64,000 bases of DNA from Bacillota bacterium (GCA_023407575.1 JAEYLX010000038.1:37396-101395), one strand, 5' to 3'. Positions 34,764 to 44,003 are shown, numbered from the stretch's first letter. Made by a program: numbers and translations. Notes: a model not told the origin generated them from the sequence alone.

Positions 34764-35624
34764 TTAACCTTTAACACTACCGATGGCAATACCTTGAACA
34801 ATACTTCTGGATAAGAATAAGTATACAATGACCACAGGGAATATGGATATGGCAATCATCATATATACCTGCCCCAAGTCAAACTTCAGGAAGTCAGCAC
34901 TTCTTAACTGTGCAATTAACAGTGGAAGTGTTTTCATCTCTGGCTTATTAAGAATTAAGCTTGGTATAAAGTAGTTATTCCAGGAGCCAGTAAAAGCAAA
35001 TATCATTTGAACTGCAATTGCCGGTTTCATAATAGGAAGAACTATTTTATTAAACGCTCTGAATTCATGTGATCCATCAATTCGCGCCGCCTCAACTATT
35101 TCAAGTGGTAAGGCACTCTCCATGTACTGCTTCATATAGAAGAATACAACTGGTGCAGCAATGGAAGGAACAATTAAAGGAATAAAATTGTTTAACAAAT
35201 CCCAGGATCTCATTAATTTAATGAAACCTAGAGCAGAAACCTGTGCAGGAACCATCATAATTAATAAAATAAAGGTAAAAGCAAATCGCTTAAGTTTAAA
35301 ATCATATGCATGAATTGCATAAGCGGTTAGAGCTGAAAAATAAGTTGTTAAGATTGCACTTCCTGCCGCTACAATAAAACTGTTAACAATACCAGTGAAT
35401 ACGGGAAGCTGATTATTATCCATTAGATTGTTAAAATTACGAAGGAAGGAGTCTCCAGGAATGATAGAAAACCCTCTTTGAATTTCAACATTGTTTCTGG
35501 TGCAGTTAACTAATAATATATAAAAGGAAAATAGGCAAACAACCGTCAAAAGTCCCAAAACGATATAAGCTATAAAACGTCTAAAAAATATTCCAAAAGT
35601 ACTACCCTTTTCTGTCATGTTCAC
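34764..35624 (-). CDS. Carbohydrate ABC transporter permease (MalG/LacG type)
   Basis: A 286-residue, six-helix permease of the CUT1 family. The EAA loop that contacts the ATPase reads EAARIDGSHEFRAFNKIVLPIMKPAIA. The N-terminal FNNLMDN and SFIVAAGSAILTTYFSALTAYAI segments are typical of the G-type subunit. It imports an oligosaccharide or glycoside together with the upstream permease and binding protein. No ATPase gene is present; clostridial CUT1 systems usually share an MsiK-like ATPase encoded elsewhere. It lies 6 nt after the upstream permease stop. Confidence 0.92.
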   Translation of the reverse strand: MNMTEKGSTFGIFFRRFIAYIVLGLLTVVCLFSFYILLVNCTRNNVEIQRGFSIIPGDSFLRNFNNLMDNNQLPVFTGIVNSFIVAAGSAILTTYFSALTAYAIHAYDFKLKRFAFTFILLIMMVPAQVSALGFIKLMRSWDLLNNFIPLIVPSIAAPVVFFYMKQYMESALPLEIVEAARIDGSHEFRAFNKIVLPIMKPAIAVQMIFAFTGSWNNYFIPSLILNKPEMKTLPLLIAQLRSADFLKFDLGQVYMMIAISIFPVVIVYLFLSRSIVQGIAIGSVKG

Positions 35625-35630
35625 CCCTCC

Positions 35631-36539
35631 TTATTTCTCTTTTTTAGTTAATCTAAAGAATACAATCATACTTAAAATACCGGTAATAACAAATAGAATT
35701 ACTGAAAGCGCTCCAGACATACCATAATTCTTACTATATAAATGCTTATTTAAATACATGATAAGAGTCATGGTTGAGTTGTTTGGTGTACCGCTACCAT
35801 TTGTTAAAATCTGTGGAACATCGAACATCTGAATACCACCGATTAAGGAAGTTATAAGTACAAAAATAAAAATAGGTTTTAACAAAGGCATTGTAATCAA
35901 TCGGAAAACCTGGAAAGACTTTGCACCATCAACTTCAGCCGCTTCAAATAATGCTGTGTCGATACCCATCATACCAGCCATTAAAAGTATTGTTGTATTA
36001 CCAAACCACATTAAGAAGTTCATTAATCCAACAAGACCTCTTGTACCCCAAACTGTAGAAGTAAAACGAAATGGTTCATCAATAATACCAATACTCTGCA
36101 AAATATTGTTTATAGGTCCAATATCTGAAAACATCGAGAAGAATAACATGGCAAATGCTGCAGCCATAATAAGGTTGGGTAAATAAATGACTGTCTTAAA
36201 AAATCCAGCACCTTTTAATCTTAATCTCACATCGGTAAACCATGCTGCTAATAATAAGGATACCAATATCTGAGGAACAAATCCTAGAAGCCACATAATT
36301 AATGTATTTTTTGTGTAAGTCCATATCATAGCATCTGAAAATATTGCTTTATAATTATCAAAACCAACAAAATCAGGACCCACCTGAGTAAGACCGGACA
36401 TAAAATTTTTAAAAAAGCTGTTATAGAATGTTGAAATGAGTGGTGTTAATGAAAAAATCGCGTAGATAAGGAAAAATGGAATTAAGAAAATATATCCCCA
36501 TTTCGTATAGCTGACACAGCTTGATTTTTTCTTAAACAT
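35631..36539 (-). CDS. Carbohydrate ABC transporter permease (MalF/UgpA type)
   Basis: A 302-residue, six-helix CUT1 permease. It opens with KWGYIFLIPFFLIYAIFSLTPLISTFYNSFF, a standard F-type start. The EAA motif is EAAEVDGAKSFQVFRLITMPLLKP. It is the partner of the downstream G-type permease. The start is the ATG behind AGGAGGTTAT. It follows the binding-protein gene after a 212-nt gap that holds an attenuator-like structure. Confidence 0.92.
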   Translation of the reverse strand: MFKKKSSCVSYTKWGYIFLIPFFLIYAIFSLTPLISTFYNSFFKNFMSGLTQVGPDFVGFDNYKAIFSDAMIWTYTKNTLIMWLLGFVPQILVSLLLAAWFTDVRLRLKGAGFFKTVIYLPNLIMAAAFAMLFFSMFSDIGPINNILQSIGIIDEPFRFTSTVWGTRGLVGLMNFLMWFGNTTILLMAGMMGIDTALFEAAEVDGAKSFQVFRLITMPLLKPIFIFVLITSLIGGIQMFDVPQILTNGSGTPNNSTMTLIMYLNKHLYSKNYGMSGALSVILFVITGILSMIVFFRLTKKEK

Positions 36540-36659
36540 ATAACCTCCTGCCTGTCTTATGGTTTCATAAGGACTTTTTTAATAATAATGTAAAAATATA
36601 ATACATAAGCTTTTCAATCAATAAATTGTATGTTCCAAATTGTATGTTTCGTCTCAAAA

Positions 36660-36730
36660 ATACAGGATGAAGATATTCTTCATCCTATGAAGATGACTCC
36701 TCATTTGGCAGATTGCTCTTCATCCTGTAT
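36660..36730 (-). promoter_or_regulatory. Attenuator-like structure between the binding protein and permeases
   Basis: The outer arms ATACAGGATGAAG/CTTCATCCTGTAT (13 bp) are followed on the minus strand by TTTTTG. An alternative internal hairpin, GGATGAAGA/TCTTCATCC (36665-36685), uses the same 3' arm. The two are mutually exclusive. Such elements usually lower permease expression relative to the binding protein. Confidence 0.6.
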
Positions 36731-36751
36731 TATGATAAATTATTATATTAA

Positions 36752-38194
36752 TTAGTCAGTTGTTAATTCTGGATATTTAACCTTAATATCGGTATAGAAA
36801 TTCTGTAATGCAGTATCTTTGTCAACTACACCATCAAAATAATCCTTAAATGCCTTCTGGAAGGATTCATTACATCCCTGATCATAAGGAGAGATATTGC
36901 TCATATCAATCTTAGGAGCTGCAGAAGCAAATAATGCAATGTGATTTTGTCCGCCTAAGAAATCGGATTTGAAATCACTGTTAGCAAGTTCATTCATAGC
37001 AGTTTGGTTATTTGTATAATCCTGTGTTTCTTCTGTGATCTTCTTCATGTTAGCAGAATCACAAGTTAAGGAATACATAATCTCTTTTACAAGAGTAGGA
37101 TTGTCTGTGCCTACAGCTCCACAAATCCAAGTTCCACCCCAATAATAAGCCTGAGGACCTTCAGTAACAGCCCAATCACCGTAGATACCATTTCCTACAG
37201 CTTTTTCAGCATCTGGATCTGCTAAAGAGTTACCAAGTAATGTAAAGTTAATACCCCATGTGGAATAGAAGAAACCAAAGGTCTTACCAGCAGGGCTCTG
37301 ATCAGCTGTCCAGCCATCTGCCCAAAGGGAAGTCTTATTGTTATATGCATTATCAGTAAAGGTCTTAGTCTGATCAACCCACTTCATTAAGTTTTCATCA
37401 ACTACAACCTTACCATCCTGTACCCAAGGGCCGGACATGTTATTGGAGAAGGTTCTATAAGAATCATCGTAACCGGATAACATGGTATAGCCTTTTGCTT
37501 TCATATCAGCTGCAACAGCATTGAAATTATCCCAGCTGCTTAACTTCTTCTGAACTTCAGCAGGATCATCTGTTCCTAAAACATCCTTAGCGATGGAACG
37601 TCTGTAAACAAATAATCCAGGAGTTGCCTGCCATGTTGTACCTCTGATAACGCCATTACCATCGGTAACGATGTCTTTAGTATATTGATACTGATCTTTC
37701 ATGTCATCAGCAGTAAGACCAAGTTCAGTAACATCCATTGCTACTGGAGTTGCTGCATTCACATATTTTAAAGCATAGTCAGCTTCGATTAAGAAAAGGT
37801 CAACTTTCTCATCTGTTGCTGCATCAGCCTGTGCGATTAATGCTGCATCAAGTGCATTCTGATAAGCATTATCCTGGCTAGGTGTAATTACCCAGTTAAC
37901 TGTTACATCACCAATTGTTCCTGTACCATCTGCATTCTCTACATAACCAGGGAAATAATCTTTAACACGACCTTGGAACTCTTGATTCCAGCAATGGATG
38001 TTTAACACTTTACCTTCATCGGATGCTACTGGTGTATCAGTGCCATCTGATGGTTTATCTGTAGGATCTGTTGTACCTGCTGCTTTTGTTGGTGTTGGTG
38101 TACTGTTGTCATCTTTGTCCTTGTTACCACAGCCTACGAACATCGTAGAAACCATAGCTACAACAAGGAGAACGCTTAATAACTTCTTTTTCAT
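36752..38194 (-). CDS. Extracellular solute-binding lipoprotein (CUT1 sugar ABC transporter)
   Basis: A 480-residue family 1 binding protein. The signal peptide MKKKLLSVLLVVAMVSTMFVGCG ends in a lipobox (FVGCG). A Thr/Pro/Lys/Asp-rich linker (TPTPTKAAG...) then separates the anchor from the ligand domain. The domain starts KVLNIHCWNQEFQGRVKDYFPGY, as in multiple-sugar-binding proteins, and later has YGDWAVTEGPQAYYWGGTW. Many Trp/Tyr residues fit binding of a glycoside. I place the start at the ATG behind GAGGGAGG (38194); the longer frame starts with TTG inside that site. It is first in the transporter operon. Confidence 0.92.
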   Translation of the reverse strand: MKKKLLSVLLVVAMVSTMFVGCGNKDKDDNSTPTPTKAAGTTDPTDKPSDGTDTPVASDEGKVLNIHCWNQEFQGRVKDYFPGYVENADGTGTIGDVTVNWVITPSQDNAYQNALDAALIAQADAATDEKVDLFLIEADYALKYVNAATPVAMDVTELGLTADDMKDQYQYTKDIVTDGNGVIRGTTWQATPGLFVYRRSIAKDVLGTDDPAEVQKKLSSWDNFNAVAADMKAKGYTMLSGYDDSYRTFSNNMSGPWVQDGKVVVDENLMKWVDQTKTFTDNAYNNKTSLWADGWTADQSPAGKTFGFFYSTWGINFTLLGNSLADPDAEKAVGNGIYGDWAVTEGPQAYYWGGTWICGAVGTDNPTLVKEIMYSLTCDSANMKKITEETQDYTNNQTAMNELANSDFKSDFLGGQNHIALFASAAPKIDMSNISPYDQGCNESFQKAFKDYFDGVVDKDTALQNFYTDIKVKYPELTTD

Positions 38195-38248
38195 TCTTAA
38201 ATCCTCCCTCAAATTTGTTAAATGATAATTAGTTTTGCATTTAATTTT

Positions 38249-38268
38249 ATATCACATTGCTGTGATAT
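38249..38268. promoter_or_regulatory. Dyad operator upstream of the binding-protein gene
   Basis: ATATCACA-ttgc-TGTGATAT is a perfect dyad 55 bp before the binding-protein ATG and is a good candidate for a dimeric regulator. The motif TGTGATA recurs at 38276. The rest of this 326-bp gap holds the LacI terminator and no gene. Confidence 0.5.
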
Positions 38269-38428
38269 TAATGCCTGTGATACCTTCTTCTGCTTCATAC
38301 GTAATTATATAAGAACTCCCACTCATCATATTGTTTCGTACAAAGCATTAAATAATACAAAATATTAAAACTATGTATTATATTTCATGACATCTCAACC
38401 TCCCCAGGAGAGCGTATAAAATATAATC

Positions 38429-38480
38429 GAAAAACTTTACAACGTTTCTTATTTACAATGTTCCTTAAGTTAAGAAACGT
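38429..38480 (-). terminator. Terminator-like hairpin after lacI
   Basis: On the minus strand ACGTTTCTTA pairs with TAAGAAACGT across 19 nt, then after eight bases comes GTTTTTC. It is a moderate match to an intrinsic terminator. Confidence 0.5.
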
Positions 38481-38520
38481 ATAACTTTTAAGAAACTTCC
38501 TTATTTAATTATTTCCAGTC

Positions 38521-39561
38521 TCAGCCCTTTCTATTTGATAATGACTTGCTGTCCTTCAAATTGCGTACTGATTTACCATGAATTACATTACCTTCCACCA
38601 CGACTCTTTCTATTACAGATGCTTTTGGATTTTCAATTAATGCAATTAACGTTTCAGCTGCATTACGGCCTAAGGCTTTGGTATCCTGCTGAAGTGTTGT
38701 AAGTTTGGGCTCTAACACCTGAGATAATAATATTCCATCGTAACCTGCTATGGAAATATCCTCTGGTATACGAAGTCCCATTTCTTTTATCGCATTCATC
38801 CCACCAATTGTCGAAAAATCATCTGGAAATATAATACATGTTGGTCTGTCCTTGAGTTCTAAAAGCTCCTTTGTTATCTTTGCTGTTGTTACTGGATCAT
38901 GATAAATACCACTTCTTACATAATCATCTGAAACATCAATTCCTAGTTCGCCAAGAGTCTTGTAAAAGCTGCCTACACGATTCTGGGTAACCGAGGAATC
39001 TGCTCCATGAATATATGCAATTTTTCTGTGCCCCATTTCATAAATATAAGTAATTAAGTCATGCATACCTTTTACGTTATCAGAAATAATGGCACTTCTG
39101 TTGTCAAATACATGATCAATTGTAACTACTGGCAATTCGCCACGGATCAGCTCTACAACTTGCGGATCAAAAAAATCAATACATGCAATTACTACTCCGT
39201 CTACTCCACGGTATTTGCTGTGTTCATAGTAGGACATATTCTTTTGTCCCGTATGTTTGCTTATAAATGTTATATCATAACCGTTTCGATCTGCCTCTAC
39301 TTTAAAGCTGTCCAATACATTAGCAAAATACTCGTGGGTTAAACCGCTTTGTGCTTCATCCACAAATAATACTCCTATATTATAGGTACGATTGGTCTTT
39401 AAAGCTCTTGCAGAAGAATTCGGAAAGTAGCCCATCTCTTTAGCTATTCTTCTTACATTTTCTTTCGTTGCCTCTGCTATATCGCTATGGTCATTCAGTG
39501 CTTTGCTTACAGTTGCAACGGATACGCCACATCTGGCGGATACATCCTTAATTGAAATCAC
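38521..39561 (-). CDS. LacI-family transcriptional regulator
   Basis: The N-terminal helix-turn-helix (IKDVSARCGVSVATVSKALNDHSDIAEATKENVRRIAKEMGYFPN) binds operator DNA. The remainder is a periplasmic-binding-protein-like sensor (DGVVIACIDFFDP, IIFPDDFSTIGGMNAIKEMG). I set the start at a GTG (39561) behind AAGGAG; the longer frame adds an unrelated basic leader. It is the likely controller of the sugar ABC operon that follows on the same strand, probably lifting repression when a sugar binds. Sites resembling its operator occur upstream (39632-39873). Confidence 0.9.
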   Translation of the reverse strand: MISIKDVSARCGVSVATVSKALNDHSDIAEATKENVRRIAKEMGYFPNSSARALKTNRTYNIGVLFVDEAQSGLTHEYFANVLDSFKVEADRNGYDITFISKHTGQKNMSYYEHSKYRGVDGVVIACIDFFDPQVVELIRGELPVVTIDHVFDNRSAIISDNVKGMHDLITYIYEMGHRKIAYIHGADSSVTQNRVGSFYKTLGELGIDVSDDYVRSGIYHDPVTTAKITKELLELKDRPTCIIFPDDFSTIGGMNAIKEMGLRIPEDISIAGYDGILLSQVLEPKLTTLQQDTKALGRNAAETLIALIENPKASVIERVVVEGNVIHGKSVRNLKDSKSLSNRKG

Positions 39562-39631
39562 AATAAAACTCCTTCTTCGCAAGTATTTTGATTTCGAACT
39601 AAATATTCTTGCCATATATTGGATGCAGTTT

Positions 39632-39873
39632 ACTTAATCGTTTTCTGTCACTATATACCGTCATTTTAAACAATTAATATGTAGTTTAGATTCATATATT
39701 AATACTTATTACAAATCATTTCTACTAAAATCCATAATATGTTGTATTTTCTGCAATCATTTTTTTGTTTTTTATGATAAATGTCTATTACTTACACAAA
39801 TCATCTTAATCCTTTTCGTAAATTTTTGCAAGTCTTTTTTAATAAAATTACGAAAATTAACTTAATCGTTTTC
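39632..39873. repeat. Three copies of a CG-centred 14-nt motif in the lacI/V-ATPase gap
   Basis: ACTTAATCGTTTTC occurs exactly at 39632-39645 and 39860-39873, and TCTTAATCCTTTTC (12 of 14) at 39804-39817, all in the same direction. The first lies just in front of lacI, the last upstream of the V-ATPase promoter region. CG-centred A/T-rich sites are usual for LacI-type operators. The rest of the 445-bp gap is AT-rich and non-coding. Confidence 0.5.
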
Positions 39874-39943
39874 AATACATGGTTTGAAAAAGATATTCAC
39901 AAAAAATAATAATGTTTTTTTGCTAAATTGTACATATTAACTA

Positions 39944-39971
39944 TTGCATTTATAAATAAAAAATGTATGAT
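39944..39971 (+). promoter_or_regulatory. Promoter of the V-ATPase operon
   Basis: TTGCAT (39944-39949), a 16-bp spacer and TATGAT (39966-39971) predict a start near 39978, 29 nt before the first gene. A second, weaker candidate is TTGAAA-17-TAATAA (39884-39912). Confidence 0.5.
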
Positions 39972-40006
39972 TATCTTAACATTGTCGATTGATAGGAGGT
40001 AAACGA

Positions 40007-40318
40007 ATGGAGAAAGTAATTGGTCTTCTATTTGATATTGAACAAAAAGCAAATCAAATATTAGAGCGAGCCAATGATGAAAAAAATGAATTGTTTGAAG
40101 AAAATGAAAAAACAATCGCGATAATGGAAGCCGAAATTGCAGAGGCGAATAACGCTAAGGTTAATCAGCTTTTAATGAAGGCAGAGAAGGATTTGGAGTC
40201 CGAAAAACAACATCTAATAGAAAGTAGTAGCAAACAACTCCAAGATCTTGAAAACCATTATAAAGTGAACCATGATGCTCTTGTTGACAGTGTTTTTCAA
40301 TCTATAATACGTAAATAA
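40007..40318 (+). CDS. V-type ATPase subunit G/H-like coiled coil
   Basis: 103 residues, almost entirely coiled coil with Glu/Lys/Gln repeats (KANQILERANDEKNELFEENEK). In archaeal/bacterial V-ATPases this subunit pairs with E in the peripheral stalk. The start is the ATG behind AGGAGG (40007); the longer frame begins inside it. It is first in the operon. A terminator-like hairpin follows, so it may be made in excess of the other subunits. Confidence 0.82.
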   Translation: MEKVIGLLFDIEQKANQILERANDEKNELFEENEKTIAIMEAEIAEANNAKVNQLLMKAEKDLESEKQHLIESSSKQLQDLENHYKVNHDALVDSVFQSIIRK

Positions 40319-40330
40319 GAAGCCAGATGC

Positions 40331-40362
40331 ATTACCACCTTGTTCTTACAAGGTAATTTTTT
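40331..40362 (+). terminator. Internal hairpin of the V-ATPase operon
   Basis: ATTA-cca-CCTTGT pairs with ACAAGG-TAAT, followed by six T residues. It sits 12 nt after the first gene and about 107 nt before subunit C, so it probably reduces readthrough into the remaining operon. Confidence 0.5.
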
Positions 40363-40468
40363 AGGATAAATTCATAAAGAGTAAATATGACTGAATTTAT
40401 TCAATTTCACTTTGCAACTTTGTATTTGCACAAAGTATGCCGGTAGTGAGAAAGGTATGGTTATTTAT

Positions 40469-41506
40469 ATGAATACTTCGATATCTTACAGCGGTATAAA
40501 TACTAAGGTTAGAGCCATGAGTCAGAGATTAATTAGCAAGTCTGACTTACAGCAAATTATTAACCTTGAGACTATACCCGATTTTATTGCTTTTTTAAAA
40601 AAGCATCCTGGATATCATGACCTCTTTCAAAAATACGATGAACGCGAAGTACACCGTGGAGAAGCTGAACGAGTATTTATCAATGCACTCTATCTGGATT
40701 ATGCAAAAATCTTTCATTTTGCTTCGGATAAACAGCGTAATGATTTAGAACTCATCTTCTTTCGATATGAAGTGAATGTATTAAAGGCATGTATCCGTTT
40801 AATCCATACGAACGAGAATGATTATGACTTGTCTTTATTTAATCAATTCTTTACAAAGCATTCACCCATTGATGTTACGAAACTGACTGCTTCTCGTTCT
40901 ATGGAAGAATACATTAATAATTTAAAAGGAACACAGTACTATGAGCTGCTTTCAAAATTAAACAGTAAAACTGGTCTGTCTTCCTTTGATTATGAAATGG
41001 CTCTGGATATTTATTATTTTACAAAATCCTGGAGGCTTAAGGAGAAAGCTCTTGATGGAAACAATCGAAAAGCTTTTACTTATCGATTAGGTAAAGAGAT
41101 TGATCTTCTTAATATTATGTGGATTTATCGTTCCAAGCGTATGTATGACATGAGTGCTGCTGATATTCTTACTTATTTAATACCAATAAATTATAAGCTT
41201 ACCGCTCAACAGTTAAGCAGATTAATTTCAGCCGTTACCTTGGACGAATTTTTTAGTCTCCTGTTAACAACAAAATATAAAGATTTTGTTACAGTTTTAA
41301 AAGATGGCACAATGGAGCACGAATATGAAAGAATTATTAGTAAGATATATCGATATAATATGAAGAAATATCCTGCGTCCATGACTGTCGTAAATTACTA
41401 TTTATATCGTAAAGACAAAGAAATTAGTTTATTAACAACAGCATTGGAATGTATCCGCTATGGCTTGGATGTTAAAAAGAAACAAGAATATCTACAATTG
41501 CACTAG
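40469..41506 (+). CDS. V-type ATPase subunit C (d-type central stalk)
   Basis: Helical subunit C/d that connects the central stalk to the membrane ring. The N-terminus YSGINTKVRAMSQRLISKSDLQQIIN and the later NEYELRILKACIRLI-like block (FFRYEVNVLKACIRLIH) are typical; ~345 residues is normal. The start is ATG 40469; upstream in-frame ATGs (40457, 40412) lie in or before the ribosome-binding site. The initiation region is nearly identical to that of subunit F 3.5 kb downstream. It is cotranscribed with subunit I, 15 nt further on. Confidence 0.9.
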   Translation: MNTSISYSGINTKVRAMSQRLISKSDLQQIINLETIPDFIAFLKKHPGYHDLFQKYDEREVHRGEAERVFINALYLDYAKIFHFASDKQRNDLELIFFRYEVNVLKACIRLIHTNENDYDLSLFNQFFTKHSPIDVTKLTASRSMEEYINNLKGTQYYELLSKLNSKTGLSSFDYEMALDIYYFTKSWRLKEKALDGNNRKAFTYRLGKEIDLLNIMWIYRSKRMYDMSAADILTYLIPINYKLTAQQLSRLISAVTLDEFFSLLLTTKYKDFVTVLKDGTMEHEYERIISKIYRYNMKKYPASMTVVNYYLYRKDKEISLLTTALECIRYGLDVKKKQEYLQLH

Positions 41507-41521
41507 AATGGAGGTGGAGAC

Positions 41522-43429
41522 ATGATTGAAAAAATGAGATTTATTAGTATCACTGGGCCAAAAGATGATTTTGACCGTGTTATTAATCAATATCTCACAA
41601 AATATGATATTCATCTTGAAAATGCGCTTACTGAGTTGAAAACCACATATGATTTAAAACCTTTGGTCGAAATTAACCCTTATAAAGAAATACAAAGTAA
41701 ATCCGAGGAACTTGTGAAACGAGTTGATCCAATTGATATTTCAGCCAGTCAACGATTGACCTTTGATGAAGCTGCTGCGGTAATAAAGAAATCATATTCC
41801 CTGCTCTCCGATCTTAATGAAAAGAAGCATGACCTAAAAAATCAAAGACAGGAATTCAATGAGCTTTTATCACAGATTGAGCATTTCAGACACTTGGATT
41901 ATAATATTCATCAAATTATTAATTTAAAGTTTATTAAATATCGTTTTGGTAAAATTCCAACGGAGTTTTATACCAAGTTCTCCAAATATGTTTATGAGAA
42001 TTTGACTACTGTTTTTTATGAATGTGAACGAGAACGTACCTATGTATGGGGTATTTACTTTGTTCCGGCAAATGAAGCTGCAGAAACAGATGCAATCTTC
42101 AACTCACTTCACTTTGAACAGGTAAGAGTTCCGGATGCCTACGAGGGGACCCCAGAAGAATCGTATCAGTCAATTGCGAAAAAGATAAATGAGATTAATC
42201 GCGAACTCGATGCTTTAAATCTAGAAATTAAAAAGCGTTTAAATGAACATGCCAAAGAGATTTTACAAGCACATGAAGCAATTATTGTTCTTTCTAATAA
42301 CTTTGATGTTAGAAAATACGCTGCTTGTACCAGAGATCGAGGGCTGCACGACGTCTTCTATATTATCTGCGGGTGGATTTCAGATGAAGAAGGCGATTTA
42401 TTACTTAAGGATGCAGAACAAGATAATCTTATGTACTGCTTCTTTAACGAAGGTCAGGCTGATGTACAGAAAAAGCCGCCGATTAAGCTTAAAAATGCTA
42501 AAATATTTAAACCTTTCGAAATGTTTATAAAAATGTATGGTTTGCCTGCCTATGATGAAATGGATCCAACTTCTTTCGTAGCACTGACCTACTCTATTAT
42601 TTTTGGTATTATGTTTGGCGATGTCGGTCAAGGCTTATGTTTAGCAATTGGTGGATATTTACTCTATAAATATAAGAAAATGGCATTGGCTGCAATTATT
42701 GCAACCGCGGGTGTTTTCTCCACAATATTCGGCTTTATGTACGGCAGTATATTTGGATTTGAGCATACGTTACAGCCTATTTGGCTCTCTCCAAGAGAAA
42801 ACGTAATGACCATATTATTTACCACCGTTGGCTTTGGTGTACTACTAATCCTGACAACTATGATAATTTTTATTATTAACAACATAAGAACCAAGGATTG
42901 GGGTAAAGTATTTTTTGATATTAACGGAGTTGCCGGGCTAGTCTTCTATGCGGCAATGATTTCAAGTGTAGCATTAATCTTTACCGGTCATGCTATGCCT
43001 GGAGCAATCGTATTATTTATATTTTTAGGAATTCCGCTTATTATTCTCTTCTTTAGAGAACCACTCACACATTTAATTGAGAAAAGAGCGCATATTTTCC
43101 CTGAAAATAAAGGAATGTTCTTTATGGAAGCATTCTTTGAAATGTTTGAAGTCTTATTAAGCTACTTGACAAATACCATCTCCTTCCTTCGAGTTGGAGC
43201 CTTCGCACTTAGCCATGCAGGTATGATGGCGGTTGTTATGCTGCTTGCTGGGGCAGAATCAGGTAACTTAAACATTATTGTATTAATATTAGGTAACTTA
43301 GTCGTTTCTTTACTGGAAGGCTTCGTTGTTGGTATTCAGGTTTTACGTCTTGAATATTACGAAATGTTTAGCCGCTTCTATAAGGGCAATGGGCGAGAAT
43401 TTAAACCCTACAAAAGTAAGTTAAACTAA
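41522..43429 (+). CDS. V-type ATPase subunit I (a-type)
   Basis: 635 residues. A cytosolic N-terminal half with two coiled coils (about 70-120 and 215-250) forms the stator, and a C-terminal half of seven to eight helices forms the ion half-channels. The essential Arg of the a subunit is probably Arg557 in SFLRVGAFALSHAGM, and a second one is in LEYYEMFSRFYKGNGREFKPY. GDVGQGL is the usual motif at helix 2. AATGGAGGTGGAG precedes the ATG. Confidence 0.93.
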   Translation: MIEKMRFISITGPKDDFDRVINQYLTKYDIHLENALTELKTTYDLKPLVEINPYKEIQSKSEELVKRVDPIDISASQRLTFDEAAAVIKKSYSLLSDLNEKKHDLKNQRQEFNELLSQIEHFRHLDYNIHQIINLKFIKYRFGKIPTEFYTKFSKYVYENLTTVFYECERERTYVWGIYFVPANEAAETDAIFNSLHFEQVRVPDAYEGTPEESYQSIAKKINEINRELDALNLEIKKRLNEHAKEILQAHEAIIVLSNNFDVRKYAACTRDRGLHDVFYIICGWISDEEGDLLLKDAEQDNLMYCFFNEGQADVQKKPPIKLKNAKIFKPFEMFIKMYGLPAYDEMDPTSFVALTYSIIFGIMFGDVGQGLCLAIGGYLLYKYKKMALAAIIATAGVFSTIFGFMYGSIFGFEHTLQPIWLSPRENVMTILFTTVGFGVLLILTTMIIFIINNIRTKDWGKVFFDINGVAGLVFYAAMISSVALIFTGHAMPGAIVLFIFLGIPLIILFFREPLTHLIEKRAHIFPENKGMFFMEAFFEMFEVLLSYLTNTISFLRVGAFALSHAGMMAVVMLLAGAESGNLNIIVLILGNLVVSLLEGFVVGIQVLRLEYYEMFSRFYKGNGREFKPYKSKLN

Positions 43430-43552
43430 TACTGCTGATTTAAATCCAGTTGATATCATGTAGTATTAAAACAAATTTGCATAGCATAGCAAACTTGTTA
43501 TAAATATATTAAAATTAAAAATTATATTTTTAAATTCTAAGGAGGACTTATC

Positions 43553-43972
43553 ATGTCTATTCAAATTCTTACTGTTATCGCATTATTATTAAGTATCATT
43601 ATTCCTTTTGGTTCATTTTTCTACAGCAAAAAAACAAAAGGCGGTTTCAAAGCAGCACTTGGATTTAATGTATTCTTATTCTTCAGTTTCTTATTAATTG
43701 CTAACGTATCCATTTTTACCGGTCATGTATCCGCTGCTGAAGCTACTGCCGCTGCTGCTTCTGTTGATAGCTGGAAATATATTGCAGCTGCCCTTGCAAC
43801 TGGTTTATCCGGTATTGGTGGTGGTATTGCCGTTGCTTCCGCTGCTTCTGCTGCTTTAGGCGCTCTTAGCGAAGACTCATCTATCATGGGTAAATCCTTA
43901 ATCTTTGTTGGTTTGGCTGAGTCCGTATGTCTCTATGGTTTCATCATCTCCTTAATGATCTTAAATTCATAA
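43553..43972 (+). CDS. V-type ATPase subunit K (proteolipid ring)
   Basis: 139 residues, four hydrophobic segments (about 3-24, 34-56, 75-101, 112-137). Only the C-terminal hairpin is c-subunit-like, with GLSGIGGGIAVASAASAALG and the ion-binding Glu123 in FVGLAESVCLYGF. The N-terminal pair is divergent and carries no ion-binding carboxylate, so each subunit supplies one site per four helices, which is typical of V-type pumps. The AES (Glu123-Ser124) plus Tyr128 resembles sodium-binding c rings, but the Gln found in helix 1 of sodium rings is Gly here. AAGGAGG precedes the ATG. Confidence 0.92.
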   Translation: MSIQILTVIALLLSIIIPFGSFFYSKKTKGGFKAALGFNVFLFFSFLLIANVSIFTGHVSAAEATAAAASVDSWKYIAAALATGLSGIGGGIAVASAASAALGALSEDSSIMGKSLIFVGLAESVCLYGFIISLMILNS

Positions 43973-44003
43973 TTAATAAAACTAGAAAGGCATGGTTATT
44001 TAT

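Noticed and set aside
34764..38194. ATPase gene of the sugar ABC transporter
   Set aside because: None is encoded in or near the operon; the only ABC ATPase in the window (15444-16148) is of the MacB/LolD type and serves the FtsX permease.
40412..40468. Longer N-terminus for V-ATPase subunit C
   Set aside because: The extra residues (MQLCICTKYAG...) resemble no subunit C, and the ribosome-binding site lies inside them.
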